From Methylobacterium sp. (lineage in GTDB: Bacteria; Pseudomonadota; Alphaproteobacteria; Rhizobiales; Beijerinckiaceae): a stretch of DNA of 64,000 nucleotides. Below the pieces are notes generated by a model. That model did not search any database. It saw nothing but the letters and a program-made list of their open reading frames with translations, and had not been told where the DNA came from. The position numbers and the translations under genes were made by a program. The stretch covers positions 62,001 through 126,000 of the forward strand of contig JADCBP010000009.1 of NCBI GenBank assembly GCA_020253445.1, in the 5' to 3' direction. How positions within the stretch are numbered: the stretch's first letter is position 1; each line of letters opens with the position of its first letter. Of this stretch, positions 17,961 to 27,660 are shown in pieces.

Positions 17961-18961
17961 CAGCCCCTTCGCGGCATGCGAAACGGCAGCATGGCCTGCA
18001 CGATGGGTCGCGTGAGACGGGTGAGCGACAGGCTCTCCTGCACGGCCTCCAGCCTCCGGCCGATATGCGCCATCTCGATGATGGATCGGGAATAGAAGGG
18101 CGTATCCTCCAGCGTTTTCAGAAGCTTCGTCCCGGCCTCGCCATGGGCGATGCGCGGCACGCGCCACAGCGTGCGCGGCAGCATCTGAGCCGGTGGCAGA
18201 ACCTGCTCCATTTCCACGCCGTCGCGCCCGAAATCCACGCAGAAACCGAAGTTCCGGCCATCGTGCCGCCGCCCGGAATAGGCGACGAGCGCGCCGTTCT
18301 CATGCGCCGCGCGCTGCCAGTTCCAATCCTCGAAGCCCTCGGCAATGGGCCTATCCCCGCGATTGTGATCGAGATAGCCCGTGCCGCGCCAGGAAAGATC
18401 GGGCCGTTCGAAATCGAGCCGCACGCTCGCGAGTGGCGAGACGGGGTGCCAGAGATGCTGGCCCTGCTCGTTCAGCACGAAAGCCTGCCCGCCCCAGACC
18501 TGCGGCGTGACGCGGATTTCCCCCACCAGGCGCCGGTGCAGGGGGAAGCCCCATTCCCGCACGGAAATCACGAGATCGCACCCCTCCCAGCGCATCGCGC
18601 TCGGGCCGATCACCAGCCGGTCGCGGTCGCGGTCGAGGGCGGAGGCACCGCGCTCGGTCATGGCCCAGCCGCGCTTCTCGCCATAGAGCGCGACATTCAG
18701 CGCCACATGGTTTTCGGCCGGAACCGGCTTGTTGCGCCGCGCGAAGGCGTAATAGGGCGAGAAGACGCTGCCGACAAAGCCGATGATCGTCAGCGCGTTC
18801 CGGCCATCGTCGCTGACGGCGTCGAGATACCACCAGGCATAGCCACCGGGTGGAACCGCGAGGTCGAAGCGAGATCCGTCAGCAGGGCCTCCGCCGCGAG
18901 GCTGCCCGAAATCGTCACCATCGGCACGCCAGCCCCCGGATGCACGTTCCCGCCGGCACAA
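17936..18961 (-). CDS. crtC: Acyclic carotenoid 1,2-hydratase CrtC
   Basis: CrtC adds water to the psi end group of neurosporene/lycopene, the first step toward spirilloxanthin. The recognisable domain starts at SRFDLAVPPGGYAWWYLD and includes DGRNALTIIGFVGSVFSPYYAFARR, DHNRGDRPIAEGFEDWNWQRA and other CrtC landmarks. The 5' end is uncertain. The crtC frame overlaps the 3' end of crtD, and the only nearby in-frame start is TTG at 18961 (341 aa); the next ATG is at 19162, deep inside crtD. The last residues (SIRPPGG) and the stop lie in a palindromic repeat. Coupled translation from crtD is likely. Confidence 0.85.
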   Translation of the reverse strand: MCRRERASGGWRADGDDFGQPRGGGPADGSRFDLAVPPGGYAWWYLDAVSDDGRNALTIIGFVGSVFSPYYAFARRNKPVPAENHVALNVALYGEKRGWAMTERGASALDRDRDRLVIGPSAMRWEGCDLVISVREWGFPLHRRLVGEIRVTPQVWGGQAFVLNEQGQHLWHPVSPLASVRLDFERPDLSWRGTGYLDHNRGDRPIAEGFEDWNWQRAAHENGALVAYSGRRHDGRNFGFCVDFGRDGVEMEQVLPPAQMLPRTLWRVPRIAHGEAGTKLLKTLEDTPFYSRSIIEMAHIGRRLEAVQESLSLTRLTRPIVQAMLPFRMPRRGWSIRPPGG

Positions 18962-20346
18962 TAGAGGCCCGGAATCCGGGTTCGCGCCCCCGGTCTCTGG
19001 AACGAGGCCATGGCTCCGTGGGTCGCCTGGCCGTAGAGCCCCCCGCCCGATCCCGGAAAAAGTGCCTCGAAATCCTGCGGCGTCATCGTTCGCGGGGAGT
19101 GGCAGCCCGGCAGGATTCGCACGCCATGGCGGGAGAGGGCTGCCTCGATCCGGGCTTGGCATTGGTTTGGCTCCAGCTTGTCGAAGGTGAGATCATCGCC
19201 GCGCGGCGGCGCGTTGATGAGCGCGAGGAAGCGCTCCTCGCTGCCGCGACGGTTCATGGGGGAATCGCGCCGGTCGAGCGCGCAGAGATAGAGCGTGGGG
19301 TCTTCGGGCATGTGCCCTTGCGCCAATTGCCGGAATTCCCGCGCATAATCACGCGAGAAGAAGACATTGTGCATCGGCAGCCCCGGCCCTGAAATGTGGC
19401 CGGCAAGGCTGACCGTGACCGCCGAGAGCGAGCGTTTGGCGCGGGTGCGCGCCGGCACGGCCTCGCGCATTGCATCGCCCAGAAGCCCAAGATGGAAGGC
19501 CTCCGTATCGGCGTTCACGATCACGGCCTCGGCCGGGAAAACCTCTCCGCTCGCCAGCACGATCGCCGAGACGCGCCCCTGCCGGGTTTCGATGCGGGTG
19601 ACGCGCGCATCGCATCGCAACGTGCCGCCGAGACGTTCCAGCTCTCGCGCCATGGCTTTTGCAAGCTTTGGCAAGCCGCCCTCGATCGCCCAGACGCCCT
19701 CCATCTCGGCATGGGCGATGAGCATCAGCGTCGCGGGCGCAAGGAAGGGGTTCGAGCCGCAATAGGTGGCATAGCGCCCGAAGAGCTGGCGCAGGCGCGG
19801 ATCGGGGAAGTAATCGCCAAGGGCATCCCACAGCCTGGTGAAAGGTCGGATCCGCAGCATGGCCGACAGGCCCGCGATGCGCGCCAGTTCCACCGGTCCC
19901 GGTTTCGCGCGTCGCATGAAGGAGAGATCCAGCGCCTCGAACATGCTGCGACTGTCCATGCAGAAACGTCGGAAGCCTTCCGCGGCCTTCGGGCCGGCAA
20001 AGGCTGCAATCGCGTCGCTCGACCGATCCCGATCCGCGAAGAGATCAAGCTCAGAGCCATCCGGCCAGAAATGCCGCGCGAGGCAGGCCAGCGGCGTGGT
20101 CTTCACTGCGGAATCGAAATCCGCACCGATCTCCGCGAAGAGGTTCTCGAAGACCGGCTTCATGGTGAAAACCGTCGGCCCGGCCTCCAGCGCATGCGGG
20201 CCGGAACGCTCGCTGCGCGCCTTGCCGCCGGGTTCTGGCATTGCCTCGAACACGGTCACCGCGCAGCCCCCGGCCGCCAGACGCATCGCTGCCGCGAGCC
20301 CGCCGAAACCGGCTCCGATCACCGCCACGGGCGGAGAGAGGCGCAT
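18790..20346 (-). CDS. crtD: 1-hydroxycarotenoid 3,4-desaturase CrtD
   Basis: CrtD introduces the 3,4 double bond in 1-hydroxy acyclic carotenoids before O-methylation by CrtF. The 518-aa CrtI-family flavoprotein starts with AVIGAGFGGLAAAMRLAAGG and has the C-terminal signature GLYCAGGNVHPGAGVPMV. The last 30 or so residues run past the usual family end and overlap crtC, so the stop at 18790 lies inside crtC. The gene is divergent from crtE, with three PpsR-like boxes in between. Confidence 0.93.
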   Translation of the reverse strand: MRLSPPVAVIGAGFGGLAAAMRLAAGGCAVTVFEAMPEPGGKARSERSGPHALEAGPTVFTMKPVFENLFAEIGADFDSAVKTTPLACLARHFWPDGSELDLFADRDRSSDAIAAFAGPKAAEGFRRFCMDSRSMFEALDLSFMRRAKPGPVELARIAGLSAMLRIRPFTRLWDALGDYFPDPRLRQLFGRYATYCGSNPFLAPATLMLIAHAEMEGVWAIEGGLPKLAKAMARELERLGGTLRCDARVTRIETRQGRVSAIVLASGEVFPAEAVIVNADTEAFHLGLLGDAMREAVPARTRAKRSLSAVTVSLAGHISGPGLPMHNVFFSRDYAREFRQLAQGHMPEDPTLYLCALDRRDSPMNRRGSEERFLALINAPPRGDDLTFDKLEPNQCQARIEAALSRHGVRILPGCHSPRTMTPQDFEALFPGSGGGLYGQATHGAMASFQRPGARTRIPGLYCAGGNVHPGAGVPMVTISGSLAAEALLTDLASTSRFHPVAMPGGISTPSATMAGTR

Positions 20347-20362
20347 GGGATGCTCCCGGAAG

Positions 20363-20380
20363 CGTCAAGCGGCGCTGACA
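20363..20380. promoter_or_regulatory. PpsR-like box near crtD
   Basis: CGTCAAGCGGCGCTGACA has the CGT-N12-ACA form with arms CGTCAA and CTGACA, one base off the core. It sits 17 bp before the crtD start. A weaker TGA-N12-ACA sequence overlaps it at 20376-20393. Confidence 0.5.
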
Positions 20381-20401
20381 TAATCGCTTGACATAAAAAA
20401 C

Positions 20402-20419
20402 TGTCCAATCATCATTACA
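20402..20419. promoter_or_regulatory. PpsR box (perfect core) in the crtD-crtE divergent region
   Basis: TGTCCAATCATCATTACA matches TGT-N12-ACA exactly. It lies between the two divergent genes, beside a TTGACA hexamer at 20388-20393, so one repressor site could serve both crtDC and crtEF. Confidence 0.72.
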
Positions 20420-20495
20420 CAGATCGCGATCCGCGCAAGTGTCAGACAGGCTGGCCATGCGGGTTGTGCGGATGGTTTCGCGGGAGGAGGGGCGG

Positions 20496-21356
20496 ATGGT
20501 CCAGTTCGAGCGGTTCCTGGAGGCCATCCTGTCGGAAGCAAGGCTGGAGGGCTGCCCGCCCCGGCTGGGCGAGGCCATCCACTATGCGGTTTTCCCTGGC
20601 GGTGCCCGCATTCGCCCGCGCCTCGCCATGGCGGTCGCCAAAGCCTGCGGCGCGAAGGCGGGGCCGATCGTCGCCGGTGCCGCGGCCGCCATCGAGTTCC
20701 TGCACTGCGCCTCGCTTGTTCATGACGATCTGCCCTGCTTCGATGATGCTGAAATCCGCCGCGGCAAGGCTTCGGTGCACAAGGCCTTCGGCGAGCCGCT
20801 CGCGGTGCTGGCCGGGGACGCGCTCATCGTTCTCGCCTTCGAGACGGTGGCACGCCATGCCATCGCGCATCCCGCGCGGATGGCGGCGCTCGTCTCGATT
20901 CTCGGCGGTGCGGTGGGCACGCGCGGCGGCATTGTCGCCGGACAAGCCTGGGAGGCCGAAAGCTCGATCGATCTCGCGCGCTACCATCAGGCGAAGACCG
21001 GCGCGCTTTTCGCCGGTGCCACCATGGCGGGCGCAACCGCGGCGGGCCATGCCGGAGCGCCGTGGCGGGCGCTGGGCGAGAAACTCGGCAGCGCCTTCCA
21101 GGTCGCGGATGACATTCGCGATGTCGCCGGAACCGCCGGCGAGATCGGCAAGCCCGCCGGGCAGGATGCCCTGCTGCACCGTCCGAATCTGGCGCTGGAA
21201 CTCGGCGTTCCTGGTGCCATCGCTGCCCTTGATGCGATGATCGAGGATGCGGTTTCAGTGGTGCCGGAATGCCCGGGCCAGGTGGAATTGCAGGCGCAGA
21301 TGCGGATCACGGCGCGGAGCTTCCTGCCGGAGAGCCTCGCCCGCCGCGCGGCATGA
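20496..21356 (+). CDS. crtE: Geranylgeranyl diphosphate synthase CrtE
   Basis: CrtE makes GGPP for carotenoids and the bacteriochlorophyll tail. The 286-aa product has the first Asp-rich motif HDDLPCFDDAEIRRGK (near 75) and the second, FQVADDIRDVAG (near 200). I choose ATG 20496 because GGGAGGAGGGG lies just before it; in-frame starts exist at 20457 and 20472 but lack a site. The gene heads the crtEF-bchCXYZ-puf superoperon arrangement. Confidence 0.94.
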   Translation: MVQFERFLEAILSEARLEGCPPRLGEAIHYAVFPGGARIRPRLAMAVAKACGAKAGPIVAGAAAAIEFLHCASLVHDDLPCFDDAEIRRGKASVHKAFGEPLAVLAGDALIVLAFETVARHAIAHPARMAALVSILGGAVGTRGGIVAGQAWEAESSIDLARYHQAKTGALFAGATMAGATAAGHAGAPWRALGEKLGSAFQVADDIRDVAGTAGEIGKPAGQDALLHRPNLALELGVPGAIAALDAMIEDAVSVVPECPGQVELQAQMRITARSFLPESLARRAA

Positions 21357-21363
21357 ACCTGCC

Positions 21364-22476
21364 ATGGCCGCGCTCGCCGATCGCTTCTATGCCATCCGCG
21401 ATCTTGTGGCGGCTTCCCCACGATTTCAGAGATTTGCGGCCCGTTTTCCACTGACCCGTCCCGTCGCGACACGGCAGGCTGCGGCTGTTTTCGATCTGTG
21501 CGCGGGTTTCGTTTATGCGCAGATCCTGCGGGCGGCGGTGGATCTCCGGTTGCTGGAAAGGTTGCGGGATGGCCCGCGCACGACTGCCGATCTCGCACCC
21601 GAACTCGCGCTCTCCGAGGCTTCGGCCGCGCGCCTTCTGAAGGCCACGACCTCGCTGGGCCTCACGGCCGCGCGGCGGGGCGGGCGCTATGGCCTGGGCA
21701 TGAAGGGCGCGGCCTTGCTCGGCAATCCCGGTGCGCTCCGGATGATCGAGCACCATCATCTGCTCTACGCCGATCTCGCCGATCCCGTTCGCCTGCTGCG
21801 CGGGGAGGCGGGCCGCACGGCGCTGCAGGATTACTGGGGCTATGCGACTGCCGGGCATCCCGAAAGCAATCTGCGCGTCGAGGAATATTCCCGCCTGATG
21901 GCGGCATCGCTCTCGCTGCTGGTGGAGGATGTGCTCGCGGCCTATCCTTTCGCGCAGCATCGGCTGATGCTGGATATCGGTGGCGGAACAGGCGGGTTCA
22001 TCCGCGCCGTGGCGGCGGCCGCGCCCGACCTCGGCTTCCAGCTTTTCGACCTGCCGCCGGTTTGCGCGCTGGCCGGCCCGCGATTCGCGGAAGCCGGAAT
22101 CGCCCACCGCGTCACCCTCCTTCCCGGCAATGCGCGACTTGGGCCCCTGCCGAGGGGGGCTGACCTGGCCACGCTGATCCGCGTGTTGCACGACCATGAC
22201 GATGGGGATGCGCAGGCGATTCTCAGGGGTGCTTTCGATGCCCTTCCGCCGGGCGGAACGCTGCTGATCGCCGAGCCGATGAGCGGCCAGAAGGGCGCCG
22301 AAGCCATGGCCGATGCCTATTTCGGCTTCTACCTGCTGGCCATGGGCTCGGGCCGCGCGCGCACGCCCGAAGAGATTCGGACCATGCTGGAAACGGCGGG
22401 TTTCGAGGGTGCTCGCAGTCTTTCCATGCCCCGCCCGCTCCTGGCAAGCGGGCTCATGGCGCGCAAGCCCGCCTGA
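21364..22476 (+). CDS. crtF: Hydroxyneurosporene/1-hydroxycarotenoid O-methyltransferase CrtF
   Basis: CrtF methylates the 1-hydroxyl of carotenoids with SAM, giving the methoxy ends of spirilloxanthin-type pigments. The 370-aa protein has an N-terminal winged-helix dimerisation domain (about 40-110) and a class I methyltransferase domain with the SAM motif LMLDIGGGTGGFIRAVA near 205. The start ATG is 7 nt after the crtE stop. Confidence 0.94.
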   Translation: MAALADRFYAIRDLVAASPRFQRFAARFPLTRPVATRQAAAVFDLCAGFVYAQILRAAVDLRLLERLRDGPRTTADLAPELALSEASAARLLKATTSLGLTAARRGGRYGLGMKGAALLGNPGALRMIEHHHLLYADLADPVRLLRGEAGRTALQDYWGYATAGHPESNLRVEEYSRLMAASLSLLVEDVLAAYPFAQHRLMLDIGGGTGGFIRAVAAAAPDLGFQLFDLPPVCALAGPRFAEAGIAHRVTLLPGNARLGPLPRGADLATLIRVLHDHDDGDAQAILRGAFDALPPGGTLLIAEPMSGQKGAEAMADAYFGFYLLAMGSGRARTPEEIRTMLETAGFEGARSLSMPRPLLASGLMARKPA

Positions 22477-22501
22477 AAAGTGACAGACATCATAGAATCC
22501 C

Positions 22502-22519
22502 TGTCAAAAGAAATTGACA
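22502..22519. promoter_or_regulatory. Perfect PpsR box 1 upstream of bchC
   Basis: TGTCAAAAGAAATTGACA is a full TGTCAA-N6-TTGACA palindrome. Its right arm is also the -35 hexamer of the promoter at 22514-22541, a direct arrangement for repression. Confidence 0.82.
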
Positions 22520-22541
22520 ACCCAAAGCGTCACTCTAAAGT
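22514..22541 (+). promoter_or_regulatory. Sigma70-like promoter for bchC
   Basis: TTGACA (22514-22519) and TAAAGT (22536-22541) are 16 bp apart. The -35 is embedded in PpsR box 1 and a second box lies just downstream, matching the two-site repression known for bchC in Rhodobacter. Confidence 0.5.
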
Positions 22542-22551
22542 TACGGATGGC

Positions 22552-22569
22552 TGTCATTCCAGCCTGACA
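22552..22569. promoter_or_regulatory. Perfect-core PpsR box 2 upstream of bchC
   Basis: TGTCATTCCAGCCTGACA matches TGT-N12-ACA. Its centre is 50 bp from box 1, close to five helical turns, which fits cooperative binding of two repressor units. Confidence 0.75.
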
Positions 22570-22587
22570 CAGAAGGTCGAGTCCGCC

Positions 22588-23520
22588 ATGCAAACGCTTG
22601 CGGTCGTCATGGAGAAGCCCGAGCAGCTCGCGCTGCGGCGGCTCGACTTGGTCGATCCCGGCGCGGAAGACGTGGTGGTGGATATCGCCTGGAGCGGAAT
22701 CAGCACCGGCACCGAGAAGCTGCTCTGGACCGGTGCCATGCCGCCTTTCCCGGGCCTCGGCTATCCGCTGGTGCCGGGTTACGAATCGGTGGGCCGCGTC
22801 ATCGAGGCGGGGCCTCGATCCGGCCGCCATATCGGCGAGCAGGTCTTCGTGCCCGGCTCGAAAGGGTTCCGTGACGCGCGCGGCCTCTTCGGCGGGGCGG
22901 CGAGCCGCGTCGTGGTGCAGGGCAACCGTGTGAAGCCGGTGCCCGAGTCCCTCGGCCGCGAAGCGGTTCTGCTCGCACTTGCGGCGACCGCGCATCACGC
23001 GATTGTGGCGGAAGCGAGCGCGCTTCCCGATCTCATCATCGGCCATGGCGTTCTGGGTCGGCTCATCGCGCGCATTGCCGTGGCTTTGGGCGGCAAGCCG
23101 GTTGTCTGGGAAACGAATTCCGTCCGTCTCACGGGTGCAGAGGGCTATGCGCTCCGCCACCCCGATGAAGATCAGGACAGCCGCTACCGCACGATCTGTG
23201 ATGCCAGTGGCGATGCGAGCCTGATGGATCGGCTGATTGCCCGGCTTTTGCCCGGCGGCGAGCTGGTTCTCGCGGGCTTCTACCACGCGCCGATCCAGTT
23301 CGCCTTCGCGCCCGCCTTCCTGCGCGAATTGCGCCTGCGCGTCGCGGCGGAATGGCGCGAGCCCGATCTCGCCGCCGTGCAACGGCTGGTGGTGGATGGT
23401 GCCCTGTCGCTCGACGGGCTCATCACCCATGCGGAGCCGTTCGAGAACGCGCCTTCGGCCTATCGCACCGCCTTTGGCGATGCCCAGTGCCTGAAAATGA
23501 TCCTCGAGTGGAGAGCCTGA
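22588..23520 (+). CDS. bchC: 3-hydroxyethyl bacteriochlorophyllide a dehydrogenase BchC
   Basis: BchC oxidises the 3-hydroxyethyl group, formed by BchF, to 3-acetyl. The 310-aa product is a zinc-lacking member of the medium-chain dehydrogenase superfamily with SGISTGTEKLLWTG near the N-terminus, PLVPGYESVGRV and a nucleotide-binding domain from about residue 150. ATG 22588 follows AAGG and the two PpsR boxes. It heads bchCXYZ. Confidence 0.94.
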   Translation: MQTLAVVMEKPEQLALRRLDLVDPGAEDVVVDIAWSGISTGTEKLLWTGAMPPFPGLGYPLVPGYESVGRVIEAGPRSGRHIGEQVFVPGSKGFRDARGLFGGAASRVVVQGNRVKPVPESLGREAVLLALAATAHHAIVAEASALPDLIIGHGVLGRLIARIAVALGGKPVVWETNSVRLTGAEGYALRHPDEDQDSRYRTICDASGDASLMDRLIARLLPGGELVLAGFYHAPIQFAFAPAFLRELRLRVAAEWREPDLAAVQRLVVDGALSLDGLITHAEPFENAPSAYRTAFGDAQCLKMILEWRA

Positions 23521-23522
23521 CG

Positions 23523-24566
23523 ATGAATGTGCAATTGCGTGACAAGGCCCTGAAGGTCGAGGTTACCCGCAATGGCCAATCCGCCGCGGGCGCGATGACC
23601 GAGAAGCTGCGTGCGGAAGCGGCTTGTGCGGAGCAGGAGGTGCATACCGCGCCGGCGACCAGCCAGACGCAGGTGATCGCGATCTACGGCAAGGGCGGCA
23701 TCGGCAAGAGCTTCACCCTCGCCAATCTGAGCTACATGATGGCCCAGCAGGGCAAGAAGGTGCTGCTGATCGGTTGTGATCCGAAATCGGACACGACCTC
23801 GCTGCTCTTCGGTGGCAAGGCCTGCCCCACCATCATTGAAACCTCGTCCAAGAAGAAGCTTGCCGGTGACGAGGTGAAGATCGGCGATGTCTGCTTCGTG
23901 CGTGATGGTGTATTCGCGATGGAACTTGGCGGGCCGGAGGTTGGCCGCGGCTGCGGGGGGCGCGGCATCATCCATGGCTTCGAGCTGCTCGAAAAGCTCG
24001 GCTTCCATGAATGGGGCTTCGATTACGTGCTGCTCGACTTCCTGGGTGACGTGGTCTGCGGCGGCTTCGGCCTGCCGATCGCGCGCGATATGTGCCAGAA
24101 GGTCATCATCGTCGGCTCAAACGACCTGCAATCGCTCTATGTCGCGAACAATGTCTGCTCGGCGGTGGAATATTTCCGCCGTCTTGGGGGCAATGTCGGC
24201 GTCGCGGGCATCGTGATCAACAAGGATGACGGGACCGGCGAGGCGCAGGCCTTCGCGGATGCCGCCGGGATTCCCGTTCTCGCGGCCATTCCTGCGGATG
24301 AGGATATCCGCCGCAAGAGCGCGAAATACGAGATCATCGGCCGCCCCGGCAGCCCCTGGGGCCCGCTCTTTGAAAACCTCGCAAGGAACGTGGCGGAAGC
24401 CCCGCCGATGCGCCCGAAGCCGCTGACGCCGGATGGCCTGCTTGGCCTCTTCGATGGCGATTCCGTTGGCCGCGACGTGGTGCTGGTGCCGGCCACGCTC
24501 GAGCAGATGTGCGGCAAGTCCGATCTCGTGAAGCCGACGCTGGAGGTGGTCTACGACAACGTCTGA
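23523..24566 (+). CDS. bchX: Chlorophyllide a reductase iron protein subunit BchX
   Basis: BchX is the NifH-like ATPase that feeds electrons to BchYZ for reduction of ring B, giving the bacteriochlorin. The 347-aa product has the P-loop IYGKGGIGKSFT near residue 59, GCDPKSDTT, and cluster cysteines in GRGCGGRGI and VVCGGFGLPI. It starts 2 nt after the bchC stop. Confidence 0.95.
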   Translation: MNVQLRDKALKVEVTRNGQSAAGAMTEKLRAEAACAEQEVHTAPATSQTQVIAIYGKGGIGKSFTLANLSYMMAQQGKKVLLIGCDPKSDTTSLLFGGKACPTIIETSSKKKLAGDEVKIGDVCFVRDGVFAMELGGPEVGRGCGGRGIIHGFELLEKLGFHEWGFDYVLLDFLGDVVCGGFGLPIARDMCQKVIIVGSNDLQSLYVANNVCSAVEYFRRLGGNVGVAGIVINKDDGTGEAQAFADAAGIPVLAAIPADEDIRRKSAKYEIIGRPGSPWGPLFENLARNVAEAPPMRPKPLTPDGLLGLFDGDSVGRDVVLVPATLEQMCGKSDLVKPTLEVVYDNV

Positions 24567-24602
24567 GCCTTCCAATCGCCTGTTTCCGCCGGGGAATTTC
24601 TG

Positions 24603-26153
24603 ATGACTGACCACCTGGACCCGATCCATGCTTCTGCATCTGGCGCGCCTGCGCTGGAAGCGAAGCCTGTGGGGCAGCTGGATGGCATCGGCTGCCACGC
24701 GGACAAGTCCAGCCTGAAGGCCCGCGCGGCCGAGGCCGGCCTCGGCGAGACGCTTCAGCGGTACGAGACCGATTACCCCGCCGGCCCGCATGAGAAGCCG
24801 CAGAGCATGTGCCCGGCCTTCGGCTCGCTTCGCGTGGGCTTGCGGATGCGCCGCACGGCCACCGTGCTTTCGGGCTCGGCCTGCTGTGTCTATGGCCTGA
24901 CCTTCACCTCGCATTTCTACGGCGCGCGCCGGAGCGTGGGCTATGTGCCTTTCAATTCGGAGACGCTCGTCACCGGCAAGCTCTTCGAGGATATCCGCGA
25001 CGCGGTCTTCAAGCTGGCGGATCCCAAGCTTTATGATGCGGTGGTTGTCACCAACCTCTGCGTGCCGAGCGCTTCGGGCGTGCCATTGCGGCTTCTCCCG
25101 AAGGAAATCAACGGCGTGCGCATCATCGGCATCGATGTGCCGGGCTTCGGTGTGCCGACCCATGCCGAGGCGAAGGATATCCTCGCCGGCGCGATGCTGA
25201 ATTATGCCCGCCAGGAGGCGGAGCACGGCCCGGTGCAGGCGCCGCGCGGGGGTAAATCCGAGAAGCCCTCCGTGACGCTGCTCGGCGAGATGTTCCCGGC
25301 CGACCCCGTGGGCATCGGCATGATGCTTGAACCGATGGGGCTTGCCGCGGGCCCCGTGGTTCCCACCCGCGAATGGCGCGAACTCTACGCCGCGCTGGAT
25401 TGCGCGGCGGTCGCCGCCATCCACCCCTTCTACACCGCGTCGATCCGCGAGTTCGAGGTCGCGGGACGCCGCGTGGTGGGCTCTGCGCCCGTGGGCCATG
25501 ACGGCACCGCCGCCTGGCTCGAGAAGATCGGCAAGGCCTGCAACGTGCCGGCCGAACGCATCGCGGCTGCGCAGAACAAGATCCTGCCCGCCATCAGGGG
25601 CGCGCTTTCCGCGAAGCCCATCGAGGGCCGCATCACGCTCTCGGGCTACGAGGGCTCCGAATTGCTGGTCGCCCGCCTCCTCGTCGAAAGCGGCGCGGAT
25701 CTGCGCTACGTCGGCACGGCTTGCCCGCGCACGGTCTGGTCGGATGATGACCGCGATTGGCTGCTCGCCCATGGTGTGCAGGTGCAATATCGCGCCTCGC
25801 TCGAGCAGGATCTCGCAGCGATGGCCGAGTTCAGGCCCGATCTCGTCATCGGCACCACGCCCGTGGTGCAGAAGGCGAAGGAACTGGCGATACCGGCTCT
25901 CTATTTCACGAACCTCATCTCCGCGCGGCCCCTCATGGGTCCGGCGGGTGCGGGCAGCCTCGCCCAGGTCATCAATGGCGCTTTGGGCAACAAGGCCCGT
26001 TTCGACGCGATGAACGCATTCTTCGATGGCGTCGGAACCGGTCATGCCGCCGGCATATGGCCATCGGGCGAACCCGTCGACGATCCCGACAAGCGCAAGC
26101 GCCTCGAGGCGCGCGCCATCAAGGCGAAGCGCATGGCCGAGGAGATCCCGTGA
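24603..26153 (+). CDS. bchY: Chlorophyllide a reductase subunit Y
   Basis: BchY forms with BchZ the nitrogenase-like catalytic component of chlorophyllide a oxidoreductase. The 516-aa product is a NifD/BchN-type protein with conserved cysteines in [26 protein letters not shown] and NLCVPSASG. The TGATG overlap couples it to bchZ. Confidence 0.95.
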   Translation: MTDHLDPIHASASGAPALEAKPVGQLDGIGCHADKSSLKARAAEAGLGETLQRYETDYPAGPHEKPQSMCPAFGSLRVGLRMRRTATVLSGSACCVYGLTFTSHFYGARRSVGYVPFNSETLVTGKLFEDIRDAVFKLADPKLYDAVVVTNLCVPSASGVPLRLLPKEINGVRIIGIDVPGFGVPTHAEAKDILAGAMLNYARQEAEHGPVQAPRGGKSEKPSVTLLGEMFPADPVGIGMMLEPMGLAAGPVVPTREWRELYAALDCAAVAAIHPFYTASIREFEVAGRRVVGSAPVGHDGTAAWLEKIGKACNVPAERIAAAQNKILPAIRGALSAKPIEGRITLSGYEGSELLVARLLVESGADLRYVGTACPRTVWSDDDRDWLLAHGVQVQYRASLEQDLAAMAEFRPDLVIGTTPVVQKAKELAIPALYFTNLISARPLMGPAGAGSLAQVINGALGNKARFDAMNAFFDGVGTGHAAGIWPSGEPVDDPDKRKRLEARAIKAKRMAEEIP

Positions 26154-27601
26154 TGCTGATCCTCGATCACGACAGGGCGGGGGGTTATTGGGGCGCGGTC
26201 TATGTCTTCACGGCCGTGAAGGGGCTGCAGGTCATCATCGACGGACCGGTGGGCTGCGAGAACCTGCCCGTCACCTCGGTGCTGCATTACACCGATGCGC
26301 TGCCGCCGCATGAATTGCCGATCGTCGTCACCGGCCTTGGCGAGGAGGAGCTGGGCCAGCACGGCACCGAGAATGCCATGAAACAGGCCTATTCGGTGCT
26401 GGATTCCGGCTTGCCCTCGGTGGTGGTCACCGGCTCCATCGCCGAGATGATCGGCGGCGGTGTCACCCCGCAGGGCACGAGCATCCAGCGCTTCCTGCCA
26501 CGCACGATCGACGAGGACCAATGGCAGAGCGCCAACCGCGCGATGATGTGGCTGTGGAGCGAATTCGGCCCGAAGAAGGTGCCGAAACCGAAGTCGCGCG
26601 CGGAAGGCGCGAAGCCCAGGGTCAACATCATCGGCCCGGCCTATGGCATGTTCAACATGCCGTCGGACCTCGCCGAAATCCGCCGCCTCATCGAGGGGAT
26701 CGGCGCGCAAGTGCATATGTGCTTCCCGCTCGGCACGCATCTCGCCGATATCGGCAAGCTCGCCGAGGCGGAAGTGAATGTCTGCCTCTACCGCGAATTC
26801 GGCCGCATGCTCTGCGAGGCGCTGGAGCGGCCCTATCTCCAGGCGCCGATCGGCCTGCACTCGACCACGAAATTCCTGCGCTCGCTCGGCGAATTGCTGG
26901 GGCTCGACCCCGAGCCCTTCATCGCGCGCGAGAAGCACACAACCATCAAGCCGATCTGGGATCTCTGGCGCTCGGTGACGCAGGATTTCTTCGGCACGGC
27001 CTCCTTCGCGATCGTCGCGAACGAGACCTATGCCCGCGGTGTCCGCCATTTCCTCGAAGACGAGATGGGCCTGCCCTGCACGCTCGCGGTCTCGCGCTCG
27101 GCCGGCACGAAAACGGATGCGGAAGCCATCATCCGGTCGATCCGCGAGAAGCCGCCGCTTGTCATGTTCGGCAGCTACAATGAACGCATGTATCTCGCGG
27201 AAGCGGGCGCGCGGGCCATGTATATCCCGGCTTCCTTCCCCGGCGCGATCATCCGGCGGCATACGGGCACGCCCTTCATGGGCTATGCCGGCGCGGTCTA
27301 TCTCGTGCAGGAAGTGTGCAATGCGCTCTTCGATGCGCTGTTCCACATCCTGCCGCTCGCGAGCCAGATGGATGCGGTGGAGGCAACGCCCACCCGCGAG
27401 CATCGCGAGTTGACCTGGGAGCGCGAAGCGAAGGCGTTGCTCGATCGCTTTCTCGAGCGTCAACCCGTTCTGGTGCGGATCTCCGCTGCCAAACGCCTGC
27501 GCGACAACGCGGAACGCCAGGCGCGTGCTGCCGGCCTCACAATCGTGCAGCCCGAACATCTTGATGCTGAAGCACGCGCAAAACCGGAGATGCAGACATG
27601 A
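26153..27601 (+). CDS. bchZ: Chlorophyllide a reductase subunit Z
   Basis: BchZ is the second catalytic subunit of chlorophyllide a reductase (NifK/BchB-like). The 482-aa protein has a conserved cysteine in [21 protein letters not shown] and a C-terminal region that resembles the BchB tail. ATG 26153 overlaps the bchY stop. A promoter for the following puf genes may lie in its 3' part, as in Rhodobacter, but none is clear to me. Confidence 0.95.
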   Translation: MLILDHDRAGGYWGAVYVFTAVKGLQVIIDGPVGCENLPVTSVLHYTDALPPHELPIVVTGLGEEELGQHGTENAMKQAYSVLDSGLPSVVVTGSIAEMIGGGVTPQGTSIQRFLPRTIDEDQWQSANRAMMWLWSEFGPKKVPKPKSRAEGAKPRVNIIGPAYGMFNMPSDLAEIRRLIEGIGAQVHMCFPLGTHLADIGKLAEAEVNVCLYREFGRMLCEALERPYLQAPIGLHSTTKFLRSLGELLGLDPEPFIAREKHTTIKPIWDLWRSVTQDFFGTASFAIVANETYARGVRHFLEDEMGLPCTLAVSRSAGTKTDAEAIIRSIREKPPLVMFGSYNERMYLAEAGARAMYIPASFPGAIIRRHTGTPFMGYAGAVYLVQEVCNALFDALFHILPLASQMDAVEATPTREHRELTWEREAKALLDRFLERQPVLVRISAAKRLRDNAERQARAAGLTIVQPEHLDAEARAKPEMQT

Positions 27602-27660
27602 CGGATGTGCCGATCACCTATGCGCCCTCCGACCCTCGCGAGAACAAGAAGGAGCCTGCC

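Noticed and set aside
22528-22545. A third PpsR box before bchC (CGTCACTCTAAAGTTACG)
   Set aside because: Both core trinucleotides have a mismatch and the arms are poor, so it does not stand out from background.
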